A stretch of DNA of 64,000 nt from assembly GCF_016798245.1 (NCBI RefSeq), contig NZ_JAEUZA010000003.1, forward strand, positions 551,194 through 615,193, read 5' to 3'. The notes beneath the pieces are model-generated. The model ran no database searches, was not told the origin of the DNA, and saw only the letters and a list, made by a program, of their open reading frames with translations. Position 1 is the stretch's first letter, and each line of letters opens with the position of its first letter. A program made the translations under genes and the position numbers. Shown one piece after another: positions 39,352 through 47,890 of this stretch. The stretch comes from Alkalicoccobacillus gibsonii. Lineage in GTDB: Bacteria > Bacillota > Bacilli > Bacillales > Bacillaceae_D.

Positions 39352-40197
39352 ATGTATACGATTCGCACACTTCATCCATCCGAACATGACTTTTTAAAAG
39401 AGATGCTGTATGAATCAATCTTTATTGAGGAATCAAAGAAACCATCGGTCGAGGAGCTTTTAAATTCAAAGGAGCTGCTTAAGTACCATGTAAACTGGGG
39501 GATGCAAGGGGACCGTGCTCTGGTTGCTGTTAGCGAAGAGGACGAAAAACTTGGAGCGGTCTGGTATCGTTTGTTGCAAGGAGAAAAAGCTGGCTACGAC
39601 TATGTCGATGATCTGACACCGGAGCTTGGCATTGTCTTAACGAAAGAAGCACGTGGAAAAGGCGTTGGTAGAGCGCTAATGGTCCAGATCATGAAGCAGG
39701 CTAGAGACGATCAGTTTAAGGCACTGTCATTGAGCGTGGATCCCGAGAACGAAGCTGCAGTCGAGCTTTATATGAGCTTGGGATTTGCTCAAGTGGGGAT
39801 GGAAGGAACGTCTTTAACCATGGTTGTTCAGCTAGAAGAAGGAGAAAGGATTCAGCAGTTTCGTGAATTGGAAGAGAGCCATTTACAACCGGACGTCCGA
39901 AAATCTCCAGAAAAACTTAACTTGATCTTAGCTGATGCGTTTCTTGAATTTGGTAGCTCAGGAAAAGCCTTTGGGAAGAAAAAATGTCTTGAAGAAGGTA
40001 TAAGCCAAGATATCATGGTCATGCATCAATTCAAATGCAACCTAGTAACTGATGATGTGGTGTTAACGACCTATCATATTCATAACCGTACCAAAGACCA
40101 GTGGACATTACGTAGCTCTGTTTGGAAGCAAATAGAGGGAAGGTGGCAGCTGTATTTTCACCAAGGCACGTTTCGTGATGAAACAAAAAACAAGTGA
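39352..40197 (+). CDS. GNAT fused to NTF2-like (DUF4440/SnoaL-type) domain
   Basis: 281 residues. Residues 1-160 are a GNAT with LGIVLTKEARGKGVGRALMV (about 87-106) and NEAAVELYMSLGFAQVG. Residues 170-281 resemble the DUF4440/NTF2-like fold: LNLILADAFLEFGSSGKAFG, then YHIHNRTKDQWTLRSSVWKQ and RWQLYFHQGTF. Such domains often bind small ligands. ATG at 39352 is chosen for GAGGAGG 6 bases upstream. The longer open frame from 39247 runs inside the previous gene. It is the last of the acetyltransferase group. Confidence 0.8.
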   Translation: MYTIRTLHPSEHDFLKEMLYESIFIEESKKPSVEELLNSKELLKYHVNWGMQGDRALVAVSEEDEKLGAVWYRLLQGEKAGYDYVDDLTPELGIVLTKEARGKGVGRALMVQIMKQARDDQFKALSLSVDPENEAAVELYMSLGFAQVGMEGTSLTMVVQLEEGERIQQFRELEESHLQPDVRKSPEKLNLILADAFLEFGSSGKAFGKKKCLEEGISQDIMVMHQFKCNLVTDDVVLTTYHIHNRTKDQWTLRSSVWKQIEGRWQLYFHQGTFRDETKNK

Positions 40198-40219
40198 GAC
40201 GGATCTCTCGCCTCACTTG
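40185..40219 (-). terminator. Terminator of the MMPL gene
   Basis: Read leftwards, CAAGTGAG pairs with CTCACTTG, followed by TTTTTTG. It overlaps the stop of the convergent gene at 39352. Confidence 0.78.
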
Positions 40220-40229
40220 TTCGTACGTT

Positions 40230-42443
40230 TTATTTCTCTGTGTCCAATGACTCTGATTTTTCTTCCATTTGCTTAGATGGCCAGAATGCCCATTTGCCAA
40301 GCAAGCTTGTGATAGCTGGTACAAGTAATGGTCTAACAATAAAGGTATCAAGTAAGACACCAATGGCTGTAATTAAACCAAATTGTACAAGTACTTGAAT
40401 AGGAAGAGTAACGAGTACAGCAAAGGTTCCTGCGAGTATGATCCCCGCTGAGGTAATGACGCCACCACTTTGACCAACACCTTCTGTGATGGCCGCTTTA
40501 ATTGGACGTCCACGTTTTTTCTCCCAAATATTTGAGATCATTAAAATGTTATAGTCTTCACCAAGAGCTGCGATGAATACGAAGGCGTAGATTGGTATTA
40601 AGGCTGAGATCGCTGGTACATCAAAGCCATAATGTAGAATGGCCCAACCGAGCCCTAGTGCACTTGTGAAAGAGATTAAGACTGTTCCAACTAGATAAAT
40701 CATCGCAGTAATGGAACGTAAATAGATGAGAAGTAAAATGGATACAACAACAACGACAAGAATAATGATGTTTGTTTGATCTTTTTCAATCACCGAACGT
40801 TGATCAATTTGCTCAGCTGTTTGACCAGCAACCCAGACATCACTTAGTTCATAGTCATCTTTGATATTTGCTACACCTGCTTGAATGGATTCAAGATCAT
40901 CCATTGCCTCATTGCTGTATGGATTTTGATCTAATTCCAATTGATACATCACAATATTTTCATCCACTTCACTTACTTCAGGTTCTTCAACTTTGGCTAC
41001 ACCGCTTAGGTTTGCCAAATCCTCTGTTAAGTCCACGTCTTCACCTGCCGTATCAAAAACAACTTGAACAGGTGCTAAGTCTCCTGATCCAAAGCCTTCA
41101 CTGATGATGGAAAAGCCTTCTCGAGACGGAGTATCTTCTGGGAAGGAAGACAATGTGTCATAAGAGAAGTCGATTTGAGTGATGAATAGTGAGCTTCCGA
41201 TTAAAAGCACCATCGTGATGATCACTGTTCGAATCGGTTTAAATGCTGCAAACTCTCCGATGCGGTGCCAGAAGGTTGATTGCTTGTGTTTTTTCACTTT
41301 CTTGTTCTTCTGTTTCGCACGTTTTTCTTCCATGTCTTCTGTTCTTGGAACAAATGGGAAGAAGGCTGTGCGGCCAATCACACTAAGTAGTGCTGGTACG
41401 AGTGTTAATGAAGAAATCATCATGATAAAGATCGATACGCCAAATGGTACAGCAAAGTTTGTAATCGTCGCGTATTGCGAAATTAACAGTGACATTAATG
41501 CAGCTACAACTGTTAATCCACTAATACCGATCACACCAGCCATATCAGATAATGCTAAGCGAATGGCCTTCAGCTTGCTCTTCTCTTCATATAAGAACAA
41601 ACGGAACCTAGCGATTAAGAACAAGCAATAATCTGTTCCTGCTCCAAATAATAATACCGTCATAATAGCGATACCTTGTGAATCATAGGAAATGATTCCT
41701 TCTTTCGCTAACCAACCGAGTATGGGTGTAGCTACTGCATAAGCCGCACCTACAGCAAGCAACGGGATAAACGGAAGAATAGGCGAACGATAGATAAGTA
41801 AAAGAATCACAAGGACAAGTAAAACGGTCCCGATTAATAACGTTACGTCTGCGTCTGCGAATAACTCGGTTGCATCTACGCTAATTCCAGCTGGGCCAGT
41901 GGCGCGCGTGACCAATTCGTCTGAATCCAATGCAGCACTAAACGGATTATCTGATAATATCTCAGTGGCTCTTTCTTCGATTTCAGTTAGTCCTGCCTTC
42001 GTGTCTTCTGCTGTGGCATTACTTTTAAATAGAATGGTTTGAATAAACGTTGTTCCATCCTCTGAAATCTTTTCCTGTAAAGCAGGAAGCGGAATATCCT
42101 GATATGGAATAGCCATTTCTTGGGCTTCCACTTCATTATCAGTCATACTTTGAGAAAGCTCTTGAATAGCAGCCAAATCCTCTTCTTCTAAACCAGATTC
42201 CCGGTACCATGTAATTAATCCCGGTAAGCCATCGTTATTTGGAAAGTACTCTTCCATTATGCTTGCAGCTTGCATGGAAGGCTGATCTTCAGATAACGGT
42301 TCAATTGTATCGTCTGTGTAGTCTCCTGATGGAGGAAGTAAAAGCTGAAATGCAATAATAGCTAAAATCCAAACCCCGATTGTAATCCATCGGCCTTTCT
42401 TACTAACGATTGCATGTACGATATTTGTCAGTGCACTTCTCAT
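40230..42443 (-). CDS. MMPL/RND family exporter
   Basis: A 737-residue membrane protein with two repeats of one helix, a large outer domain, then five helices. The second helix group of each half holds the family signature: GIAIMTVLLFGAGTDYCLFL (about residues 250-269) with GTDY, and YAFVFIAALGEDYNILMISN (about 625-644) with GEDY. These acidic residues carry protons. Its relatives export lipids, siderophores or drugs; the substrate is not known here. Two identical palindromes control its promoter. No regulator gene lies next to it. The ribosome site AAGGAG lies upstream of the ATG at 42443. Confidence 0.88.
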   Translation of the reverse strand: MRSALTNIVHAIVSKKGRWITIGVWILAIIAFQLLLPPSGDYTDDTIEPLSEDQPSMQAASIMEEYFPNNDGLPGLITWYRESGLEEEDLAAIQELSQSMTDNEVEAQEMAIPYQDIPLPALQEKISEDGTTFIQTILFKSNATAEDTKAGLTEIEERATEILSDNPFSAALDSDELVTRATGPAGISVDATELFADADVTLLIGTVLLVLVILLLIYRSPILPFIPLLAVGAAYAVATPILGWLAKEGIISYDSQGIAIMTVLLFGAGTDYCLFLIARFRLFLYEEKSKLKAIRLALSDMAGVIGISGLTVVAALMSLLISQYATITNFAVPFGVSIFIMMISSLTLVPALLSVIGRTAFFPFVPRTEDMEEKRAKQKNKKVKKHKQSTFWHRIGEFAAFKPIRTVIITMVLLIGSSLFITQIDFSYDTLSSFPEDTPSREGFSIISEGFGSGDLAPVQVVFDTAGEDVDLTEDLANLSGVAKVEEPEVSEVDENIVMYQLELDQNPYSNEAMDDLESIQAGVANIKDDYELSDVWVAGQTAEQIDQRSVIEKDQTNIIILVVVVVSILLLIYLRSITAMIYLVGTVLISFTSALGLGWAILHYGFDVPAISALIPIYAFVFIAALGEDYNILMISNIWEKKRGRPIKAAITEGVGQSGGVITSAGIILAGTFAVLVTLPIQVLVQFGLITAIGVLLDTFIVRPLLVPAITSLLGKWAFWPSKQMEEKSESLDTEK

Positions 42444-42467
42444 GGTTTTCTCCTTTTAGTTTATAAT

Positions 42468-42485
42468 CCTTATCAATTGATAAGG
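42468..42485. promoter_or_regulatory. Operator palindrome A of the MMPL gene
   Basis: CCTTATCAATTGATAAGG, a perfect 18-bp palindrome between the predicted start point and the start codon. Centred 53 bp from palindrome B. Confidence 0.75.
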
Positions 42486-42500
42486 TTAAGGTCTAATAGG

Positions 42501-42529
42501 GTTATATCACGATCGAAAAAACTTATCAA
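42501..42529 (-). promoter_or_regulatory. Promoter of the MMPL gene
   Basis: Read leftwards, TTGATA (42529-42524), a 17-base spacer and TATAAC (42506-42501). The -35 is part of palindrome B. Confidence 0.75.
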
Positions 42530-42537
42530 TTGATAAG
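42522..42537. promoter_or_regulatory. Operator palindrome B of the MMPL gene
   Basis: CTTATCAATTGATAAG, a perfect 16-bp palindrome that contains the -35 hexamer. Same sequence as palindrome A. Confidence 0.75.
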
Positions 42538-42647
42538 GTGTGTGATGCGAAGAAATTTTATTTTTACTAACAACCCCTCCACACAATTGCAATAATTATG
42601 GAGGTTATGTACACTTAAGGTACAATTATCCATGGGTAGGAGTGAGA

Positions 42648-42842
42648 GTGGTGGTTCATCCAATTCTTGCAGGGTTATTCATTGCAATTGTTATTTTTGC
42701 TGATGTGTGGATTTTTGATGAGGATCAGAAAAGATGGGGTTGGTTAAAGTCCTGGTCAAAGCCAGCTAAGCTTACTTTATTCGTCGGAATCACGCTTCTA
42801 TTCACCATCTTTTGGACAGCAGTCAGTTTAAAGTATGTTTAG
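42648..42842 (+). CDS. Small two-helix membrane protein, unknown function
   Basis: About 64 residues with hydrophobic helices at the N-terminus (VHPILAGLFIAIVIFADVWI) and C-terminus, joined by a Trp/Lys/Arg-rich loop (DQKRWGWLKSWSKPAK). I do not recognise the family. GTG at 42648 or 42651 is likely, because GTAGGAG lies at 42636-42642. A weak terminator follows. Confidence 0.6.
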   Translation: MVVHPILAGLFIAIVIFADVWIFDEDQKRWGWLKSWSKPAKLTLFVGITLLFTIFWTAVSLKYV

Positions 42843-42861
42843 ATAAACGTTTTTACAAACT

Positions 42862-42891
42862 AACCGTGGACATTATGGGTACGGTTTTTCA
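42862..42891 (+). terminator. Weak terminator after small membrane protein gene
   Basis: AACCGT pairs with ACGGTT over a loop of 13 bases, then TTTTT. Short stem. Confidence 0.45.
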
Positions 42892-42982
42892 TATGGGGTA
42901 TAGACTAATGAGCAACCTATTAGACAAGAGTTACGTTCACCCTTATAGTAGGGCAACGAATTATTTTCTGGAGGTATAAGTT

Positions 42983-44104
42983 ATGAGTCAAATAAAAGGT
43001 ATAGAAACATTGTTCCATCCCGTATCATTAAAAAATGTCATTATCCCTAATCGCATTGCGATGGCACCGATGACAAGAGCTTTTTCACCAAATGGAATAC
43101 CAAATGGTGAGGTTGCTGCGTATTATCGAAGACGAGCGGAAAATGGAGTAGGCCTACTTATTACTGAAGGTACAGCCATTCCTCACCCGTCAGCTGTCAG
43201 TCATCAGGACATCCCACGCTTTTACGGAGAAGATGCTCTTGCAGGCTGGAGGAAGGTTGTTGAAGAGGTGCATGAAGCTGGTGGTATGATCATTCCTCAA
43301 ATATGGCATGTTGGCGGCGCGCGTAAGAAAGGTGACCTTCCAAATGAAGAGGCGTTACCAGTGAGCCCATCTGGTTTAGATCTAGAGGGAAATGAGGTCA
43401 CTGAACCGTTAACGAATGATGAGATTCAAGATCTCGTTGGGGCTTACGCACAAGCGGCTGCAAATGCGAAAGCGGTTGGATTTGATGGAATTGAAATTCA
43501 CGGTGCACATGGATATTTAATTGATCAGTTCTTATGGGAGAAAACGAATAAGAGAACCGACCGTTATGGTGGAGACTTAAGGGGACGGACAACCTTTGCA
43601 AAAGAAGTCGTGGAAGCATGCCGAGAAGCAGTGGGTCCAGAATTTCTTATCGTCTTCCGTTTTTCACAATGGAAGCTGGGAGACTACGACGCAAAGCTAG
43701 CTCATTCCTCCGGGGAGCTTAAACAAATACTTGAACCATTATCTGAGGCGGGTGTGGATGTATTCCATGCATCAACAAGACGTTTCTGGGAAGCCGAGTT
43801 CAATGATGAATCAGATTCGCTAAACTTAGCTGCTTGGACGAAAAAGCTAACAGGTAAACCAACAATAACCGTAGGCTCGTTAGGACTCGATCATGCTTTT
43901 AGAGATGAACAAGGTACCTCGCATGAAACAAGCGTAAGAGAGAATATGGAGAAGCTAGTTGAAAAGATAGCGGACGATGAGTTTGATCTAGTAGCTGTAG
44001 GGCGGGCACTTTTAGCTGATCCTGAGTGGGCGAAAAAGTTAAAGGATGATGACCTAGAACAAGCGGTCCCGTATACGAGAGAGTCTGTTCAAACACTATA
44101 CTAA
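42983..44104 (+). CDS. Old-yellow-enzyme family NADH:flavin oxidoreductase
   Basis: A 373-residue FMN-dependent ene-reductase. The N-terminal LFHPVSLKNVIIPNRIAMAP segment and MIIPQIWHVGG form the flavin pocket. The active-site region is GFDGIEIHGAHGYLIDQFLW (about residues 165-184), followed by KTNKRTDRYGGDLRGRTTF. The C-terminus has LVAVGRALLADPEWAKKL. It reduces activated C=C bonds and nitro esters. Length and motifs are those of the NemA/XenB-like group. A bidirectional terminator follows, and a nitroreductase gene converges on it. Confidence 0.9.
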   Translation: MSQIKGIETLFHPVSLKNVIIPNRIAMAPMTRAFSPNGIPNGEVAAYYRRRAENGVGLLITEGTAIPHPSAVSHQDIPRFYGEDALAGWRKVVEEVHEAGGMIIPQIWHVGGARKKGDLPNEEALPVSPSGLDLEGNEVTEPLTNDEIQDLVGAYAQAAANAKAVGFDGIEIHGAHGYLIDQFLWEKTNKRTDRYGGDLRGRTTFAKEVVEACREAVGPEFLIVFRFSQWKLGDYDAKLAHSSGELKQILEPLSEAGVDVFHASTRRFWEAEFNDESDSLNLAAWTKKLTGKPTITVGSLGLDHAFRDEQGTSHETSVRENMEKLVEKIADDEFDLVAVGRALLADPEWAKKLKDDDLEQAVPYTRESVQTLY

Positions 44105-44109
44105 TTAGT

Positions 44110-44147
44110 AAAAGCCGTACACACTACCATGATGTGTACGGCTTTTT
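44110..44147. terminator. Bidirectional terminator between OYE and nitroreductase genes
   Basis: AAAAGCCGTACACA pairs with TGTGTACGGCTTTT, with T-runs on both strands. Confidence 0.9.
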
Positions 44148-44148
44148 T

Positions 44149-44820
44149 CTATACCCACTTCACAATGTCATTAAGTGGTTGTCTTGTTTTCTCTCTAGCT
44201 GGTTCCGTTTCTCTATATCCGAAGGCTGCCATAACAGAAACGTTCCATGTGTCCGTATCAACAATGCCTTCGTCTGCTAGAATGTTGTTTACAGCCTCTG
44301 GAAGATATCCTTCAATTGGACATGAATCAATTCCAATCTGTGCAGCGGAAGTCATCATATTTGCAAGAGCGATATATGTTTGTTTGCTTGCCCAGTCAAA
44401 AAGAGAGCGTTCAGATTCAAATAGATTCTGGCTATCATCTTGGAATGCTTTGTAACGTGGAAGAATGTCTTGGATCATTTCTTCAGGAATTTGTTTCACG
44501 TTCTTATGAATGTTATAGACGTAATCTGAATCATATCGTGCATTCTTATGAGCAAGAATGACAACAAAGTGGCTGGCAGTATCTAACTGACCACGTGCAC
44601 CAGAGGAAACTTCTTTCAGTTTCGCTCGAAGCTCTGGACTTTGAACAACTAAGAACTTCCAAGGTTCATATCCAACTGAACTTGGCGAAAGTCTTCCCGT
44701 CTCTAAAATGAAGTCAAAGTCTGAATCAGCTATTTTTTTGCTTGAATCAAATGATTTCGTCGCATGTCTGAAGTGAAATGCATCGATAATTTCTTGTTTC
44801 TTCTCTCTTGATGTTGTCAT
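44149..44820 (-). CDS. NAD(P)H-dependent nitroreductase (NfsB/YfkO-like)
   Basis: About 223 residues. FMN motifs are HFRHATKSFD (about residues 14-23) and LSPSSVGYEPWKFLVVQSP (about 44-62). The C-terminal GIDSCPIEGYLPEAVNNIL and AAFGYRETEPAREKTR complete the NfsB-like pattern. It reduces nitro compounds and quinones. The start is either ATG 44820 or TTG 44826; GAGGGG upstream serves both. It belongs to a different branch of the family than the gene at 6239. Confidence 0.86.
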   Translation of the reverse strand: MTTSREKKQEIIDAFHFRHATKSFDSSKKIADSDFDFILETGRLSPSSVGYEPWKFLVVQSPELRAKLKEVSSGARGQLDTASHFVVILAHKNARYDSDYVYNIHKNVKQIPEEMIQDILPRYKAFQDDSQNLFESERSLFDWASKQTYIALANMMTSAAQIGIDSCPIEGYLPEAVNNILADEGIVDTDTWNVSVMAAFGYRETEPAREKTRQPLNDIVKWV

Positions 44821-44971
44821 ATCCAATCATCCCCTCGCAATAGGTTTCATTGCCTAAGAGTAGCGAAGTTTATCATTTGAGACAAGGAATTTGTTTTATA
44901 CTTTTTGGAAGGGATCTTCCAAGTAGTGTAGAAGTGAATGTAGAGAGACTTTGTATGCGGGAGGAATTTAG

Positions 44972-45154
44972 GTGAAGAATTGGTCGTTTATTGCGCAGGG
45001 AATCGCTTCGGTTTTGTTTGTCATTCTTGTGTTTATGTATTTCATAGGTTCATGGAGAGCGGATCCTATTATTAAAATTTTGTTCTTTTTTATCATGGTC
45101 ACATCTGTTTTTGGATTTGGAATAGAAACAAACAAAAGAGTATCAAAATCGTGA
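44972..45154 (+). CDS. Small two-helix membrane protein overlapping peptidase gene
   Basis: 60 residues, two hydrophobic helices (about residues 7-27 and 33-50) with a short positive C-terminus. GTG start 7 bases after GGGAGG. Its stop TGA overlaps the GTG start of the S51-type peptidase gene (GTGA), which means translational coupling. Family not recognised. Confidence 0.6.
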   Translation: MKNWSFIAQGIASVLFVILVFMYFIGSWRADPIIKILFFFIMVTSVFGFGIETNKRVSKS

Positions 45155-45819
45155 GGCAGGTCATTGCGCTTGGAGGTGGAGGGTTCTCTATGGAACCCAA
45201 TAATCCAACACTTGATAACTATATCTTGGCTCAAGCAACTAAGCCCAAGCCTAAGATCTGTTTTATTCCTACAGCCGGTGGAGATCAGGACGGCTACATC
45301 GAGCGCTTTTACCGTGCTTTTAAAGAGAAGTCGTGTACACCAACTCACTTATCTCTATTTGACGCAAACTTTACAGACCTTGAAGCCTTTGTACTGGAGC
45401 AGGATATTGTCTATGTAGGTGGGGGAAGTACTCGAAACATGATGGTGCTGTGGAAGGAGTGGGGGTTAGATGTCATCCTTATAAAAGCTTATCAAAAGGG
45501 TTTGATTTGCGCAGGTTTAAGTGCTGGTGCCATTTGCTGGTTTGAACAAGGCTTAACCGATCCCTTAAACGGGTCACTTTACCCGATCAACGGACTAGGC
45601 TTGCTAAAAGGAAGTGTTTGTCCTCACTATGATGGAGAGAGAAAAAGACGTCCCGCTTATGAGCGGTTTGTACATGAGGGTGAAATGCTTGAAGGATATG
45701 GAATAAATGACGGCACCGCACTCCATTTTATTGATGAGGAACTACACCAATCAATTCAATCAACAGATAGAAGTGGTGCAGGATATGAAAGGGTAAGGCG
45801 AGGAACTGACAGCGCATAA
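45151..45819 (+). CDS. Peptidase E-like (S51) hydrolase
   Basis: 222 residues. It starts RQVIALGGGGFSM, with IVYVGGGSTRNMMVLWKEWG (about residues 86-105) and the nucleophile serine in ICAGLSAGAICWFEQG (Ser about 126), then SVCPHYDGERKRRPAYERF with a His of the triad. These are the features of alpha-aspartyl dipeptidase and related cyanophycinase-like enzymes in the cytoplasm. GTG start overlaps the preceding small gene. Confidence 0.88.
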   Translation: MRQVIALGGGGFSMEPNNPTLDNYILAQATKPKPKICFIPTAGGDQDGYIERFYRAFKEKSCTPTHLSLFDANFTDLEAFVLEQDIVYVGGGSTRNMMVLWKEWGLDVILIKAYQKGLICAGLSAGAICWFEQGLTDPLNGSLYPINGLGLLKGSVCPHYDGERKRRPAYERFVHEGEMLEGYGINDGTALHFIDEELHQSIQSTDRSGAGYERVRRGTDSA

Positions 45820-45840
45820 GAACTATAAAGTAAGTAAGAC

Positions 45841-45870
45841 AAAAAAAGACAGAGCGATCTGTCTTTTTTT
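45841..45870 (+). terminator. Terminator after S51 peptidase gene
   Basis: AAAAAAAGACAGA pairs with TCTGTCTTTTTTT around a 4-base loop. Confidence 0.9.
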
Positions 45871-45948
45871 GCTTGTCGAAATCTCTGTTAAAAAGCAGGT
45901 ATTAACCAATTATTAGTCAAATATATACATAGATAAGGGGGACCGCCC

Positions 45949-45987
45949 ATGAATGATGACATCATAGAAAGTGAGAGAGCTAAGTGA
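45949..45987 (+). CDS. 12-codon leader ORF coupled to the serine hydrolase gene
   Basis: AAGGGGGA (about 45935-45942) is followed at a good distance by ATG 45949, which opens the peptide MNDDIIESERAK. Its stop TGA (45985-45987) overlaps the GTG start of the serine hydrolase gene (45984) in another frame. Ribosomes ending here could restart on the hydrolase gene. The peptide is very short and acidic. Its translation is inferred from the ribosome site and overlap only. Confidence 0.45.
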   Translation: MNDDIIESERAK

Positions 45988-47867
45988 AGCCAAACAAAGG
46001 AACAATTGCATTCATCATTTTATGGTTATCCATTTTTCTATTTCCTTTGAACACCAATGCAACTGGACAAGAGACACCATCTGGGATTCCGATCTCGGAC
46101 ATTGAAGCAACAATTGATGAATATGTAGATGAATGGGTAGGAAACACAGCTGCTGGAGCAAGTGTCGAGGTCATCAAGAATCACGAAGTCGTCTTTTCAA
46201 AAGGATACGGCCTTGCGGATATTGATCAGAATGTGGAGATGAATCCAGATGAGACGATCATGGAATGGGGATCTGTAAGTAAGCTTCTTGTTTGGGTTTC
46301 ATTGATGCAGCTTGCTGAGCAAGGAAAATTGGATTTATCAGATGATATCCAACCCTATTTACCTGATGGATTCCTTACAAAAGTGAGTAGAGAAGAACCC
46401 ATTACGTTTCTAGATTTAATGCATCATACGGCTGGATTTGAAGACAATGTTTTTGATCTAGGCTTTCCTACACCTGAGCATGTGACAACGCTTGAGGAAG
46501 GATTAAAGGTCGCTGAGCCAAATCAAGTGTATCCTCCAGGAGAAGTGGTGGCGTATTCAAACTACTCAACTGCACTTGCCGCTTTTATTGTTGAACAAGT
46601 AACAGGGGAGCCTTTTTATGAGTATGTAGAAAACGAAATCTTTGAACCATTGAACATGAATCATACAGTTATTCATCCTACATTCAGTGGCAAAGAAGAT
46701 CTGATGGAAAAAAAGGCAAAGGGGTATGTACTAACTGAACCCTCAGTATTCATTGAGTCAGACTGGTTCTATATGTCAATGTATCCGAGTGGTGGAGTGA
46801 ATGGCACAGCCAGTGATTTGACCGCATTTGTTCAGGCTTTGCTGCCAATGGATGGGGAATTCTCTCCATTATTTAAGGAACATGAGACTCTTAATCAGTT
46901 TTTATCACAAAGCTATGCAGCTGATGAAACCATCAACGGGATCGCTCATGGCTTATGGGAATATGCGGGGGCCGCGCGAGGCTTGTACCACGGAGGGAAC
47001 ACAAACTCCTTCTCCAGTCATGTTCATCTAGTGCCAGACGAAGAGTTTGCGGTAGTGGTGCTGACGAATCAAGCGGGTGAAATGGAGATAAATTATGGTT
47101 TAACAGAGCTTCTTGTTGGAGCGGAACAAGTGGAACAGGAAGTAACGGTACAAGATTTACCACCTGCAATCGAAGGGTCCTTTCTGGCTACACGTAGACC
47201 GCAACATAGTTTTATTAAACTATATTTTGATTTGATGCCTTTTAAAATAAAGCCTTCAGAGGAAGACAAAATTGAGGTGCAATATGCTGGCTTCACAGGA
47301 ACCTATCTGCAAACAAGTCCTAATACTTATAAGCTGGTTGAGGGAGATCTTGTCTTTCATTCGATGAAGCAGCTATTTGTGCAGATGGAGAACGCAAAAG
47401 TCAGCAAGATCTCAACGTCAATATCCGATTATGAACCGTATCCACCTGGGAAGAGTATGCCATATATTTTGATATACGGGATTCTAGCAAGCGTAGTTGC
47501 ACTCTATTTTCTAGTGATCCCCATCATGTTATTAATAAAACGTATCAGAAGACAAAGCAAACATCGTATGTCAAAAGTATCAATTGGACATGGAATTCTT
47601 GCTTTAAGCGGCACTATTTTAATAGTTAATCTTCTGATCCTTGTGGCGCGTATGTTAATCAATGCCGCGCGGGCGTATTCAGAGGTCATGCCGCAGCTCG
47701 TTTTAAATGGCATAGTCACAGGTATTGCAGGAATCGCCATGCTGTTCATGATTGTGAATTGGCGTAAAACAAGATCAACGACTAAAGAGAAGATCATGTA
47801 TATGTTATCAATAATCTTCATTGTGGTATTAATCATTCTTATGAGTGTGTTTCAATTTTATAGGTAA
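45984..47867 (+). CDS. Membrane-anchored class C beta-lactamase-like serine hydrolase
   Basis: 627 residues. A signal peptide (residues 1-26) is followed by a PBP4*/class-C-like domain. The nucleophile is in WGSVSKLLVW (SxxK near residue 98), the second motif is AYSNYSTALAA (Y-x-N near 190) and the third region has YHGGNTNSFSSH (about 334). Residues 500-627 contain four hydrophobic helices, so the protein ends in a membrane domain. Relatives are peptidases or esterases active on the outside of the cell. The start is GTG 45984, with GAGAGAG close upstream; it may depend on the 12-codon leader. Confidence 0.87.
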   Translation: MKPNKGTIAFIILWLSIFLFPLNTNATGQETPSGIPISDIEATIDEYVDEWVGNTAAGASVEVIKNHEVVFSKGYGLADIDQNVEMNPDETIMEWGSVSKLLVWVSLMQLAEQGKLDLSDDIQPYLPDGFLTKVSREEPITFLDLMHHTAGFEDNVFDLGFPTPEHVTTLEEGLKVAEPNQVYPPGEVVAYSNYSTALAAFIVEQVTGEPFYEYVENEIFEPLNMNHTVIHPTFSGKEDLMEKKAKGYVLTEPSVFIESDWFYMSMYPSGGVNGTASDLTAFVQALLPMDGEFSPLFKEHETLNQFLSQSYAADETINGIAHGLWEYAGAARGLYHGGNTNSFSSHVHLVPDEEFAVVVLTNQAGEMEINYGLTELLVGAEQVEQEVTVQDLPPAIEGSFLATRRPQHSFIKLYFDLMPFKIKPSEEDKIEVQYAGFTGTYLQTSPNTYKLVEGDLVFHSMKQLFVQMENAKVSKISTSISDYEPYPPGKSMPYILIYGILASVVALYFLVIPIMLLIKRIRRQSKHRMSKVSIGHGILALSGTILIVNLLILVARMLINAARAYSEVMPQLVLNGIVTGIAGIAMLFMIVNWRKTRSTTKEKIMYMLSIIFIVVLIILMSVFQFYR

Positions 47868-47890
47868 TTAAATAGAAGAGGTGAGCTGGG

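Noticed and set aside
44968-45348. 126-codon minus-strand ORF
   Set aside because: It is a shadow of the small membrane gene and the S51 peptidase gene, which have ribosome sites and family motifs.
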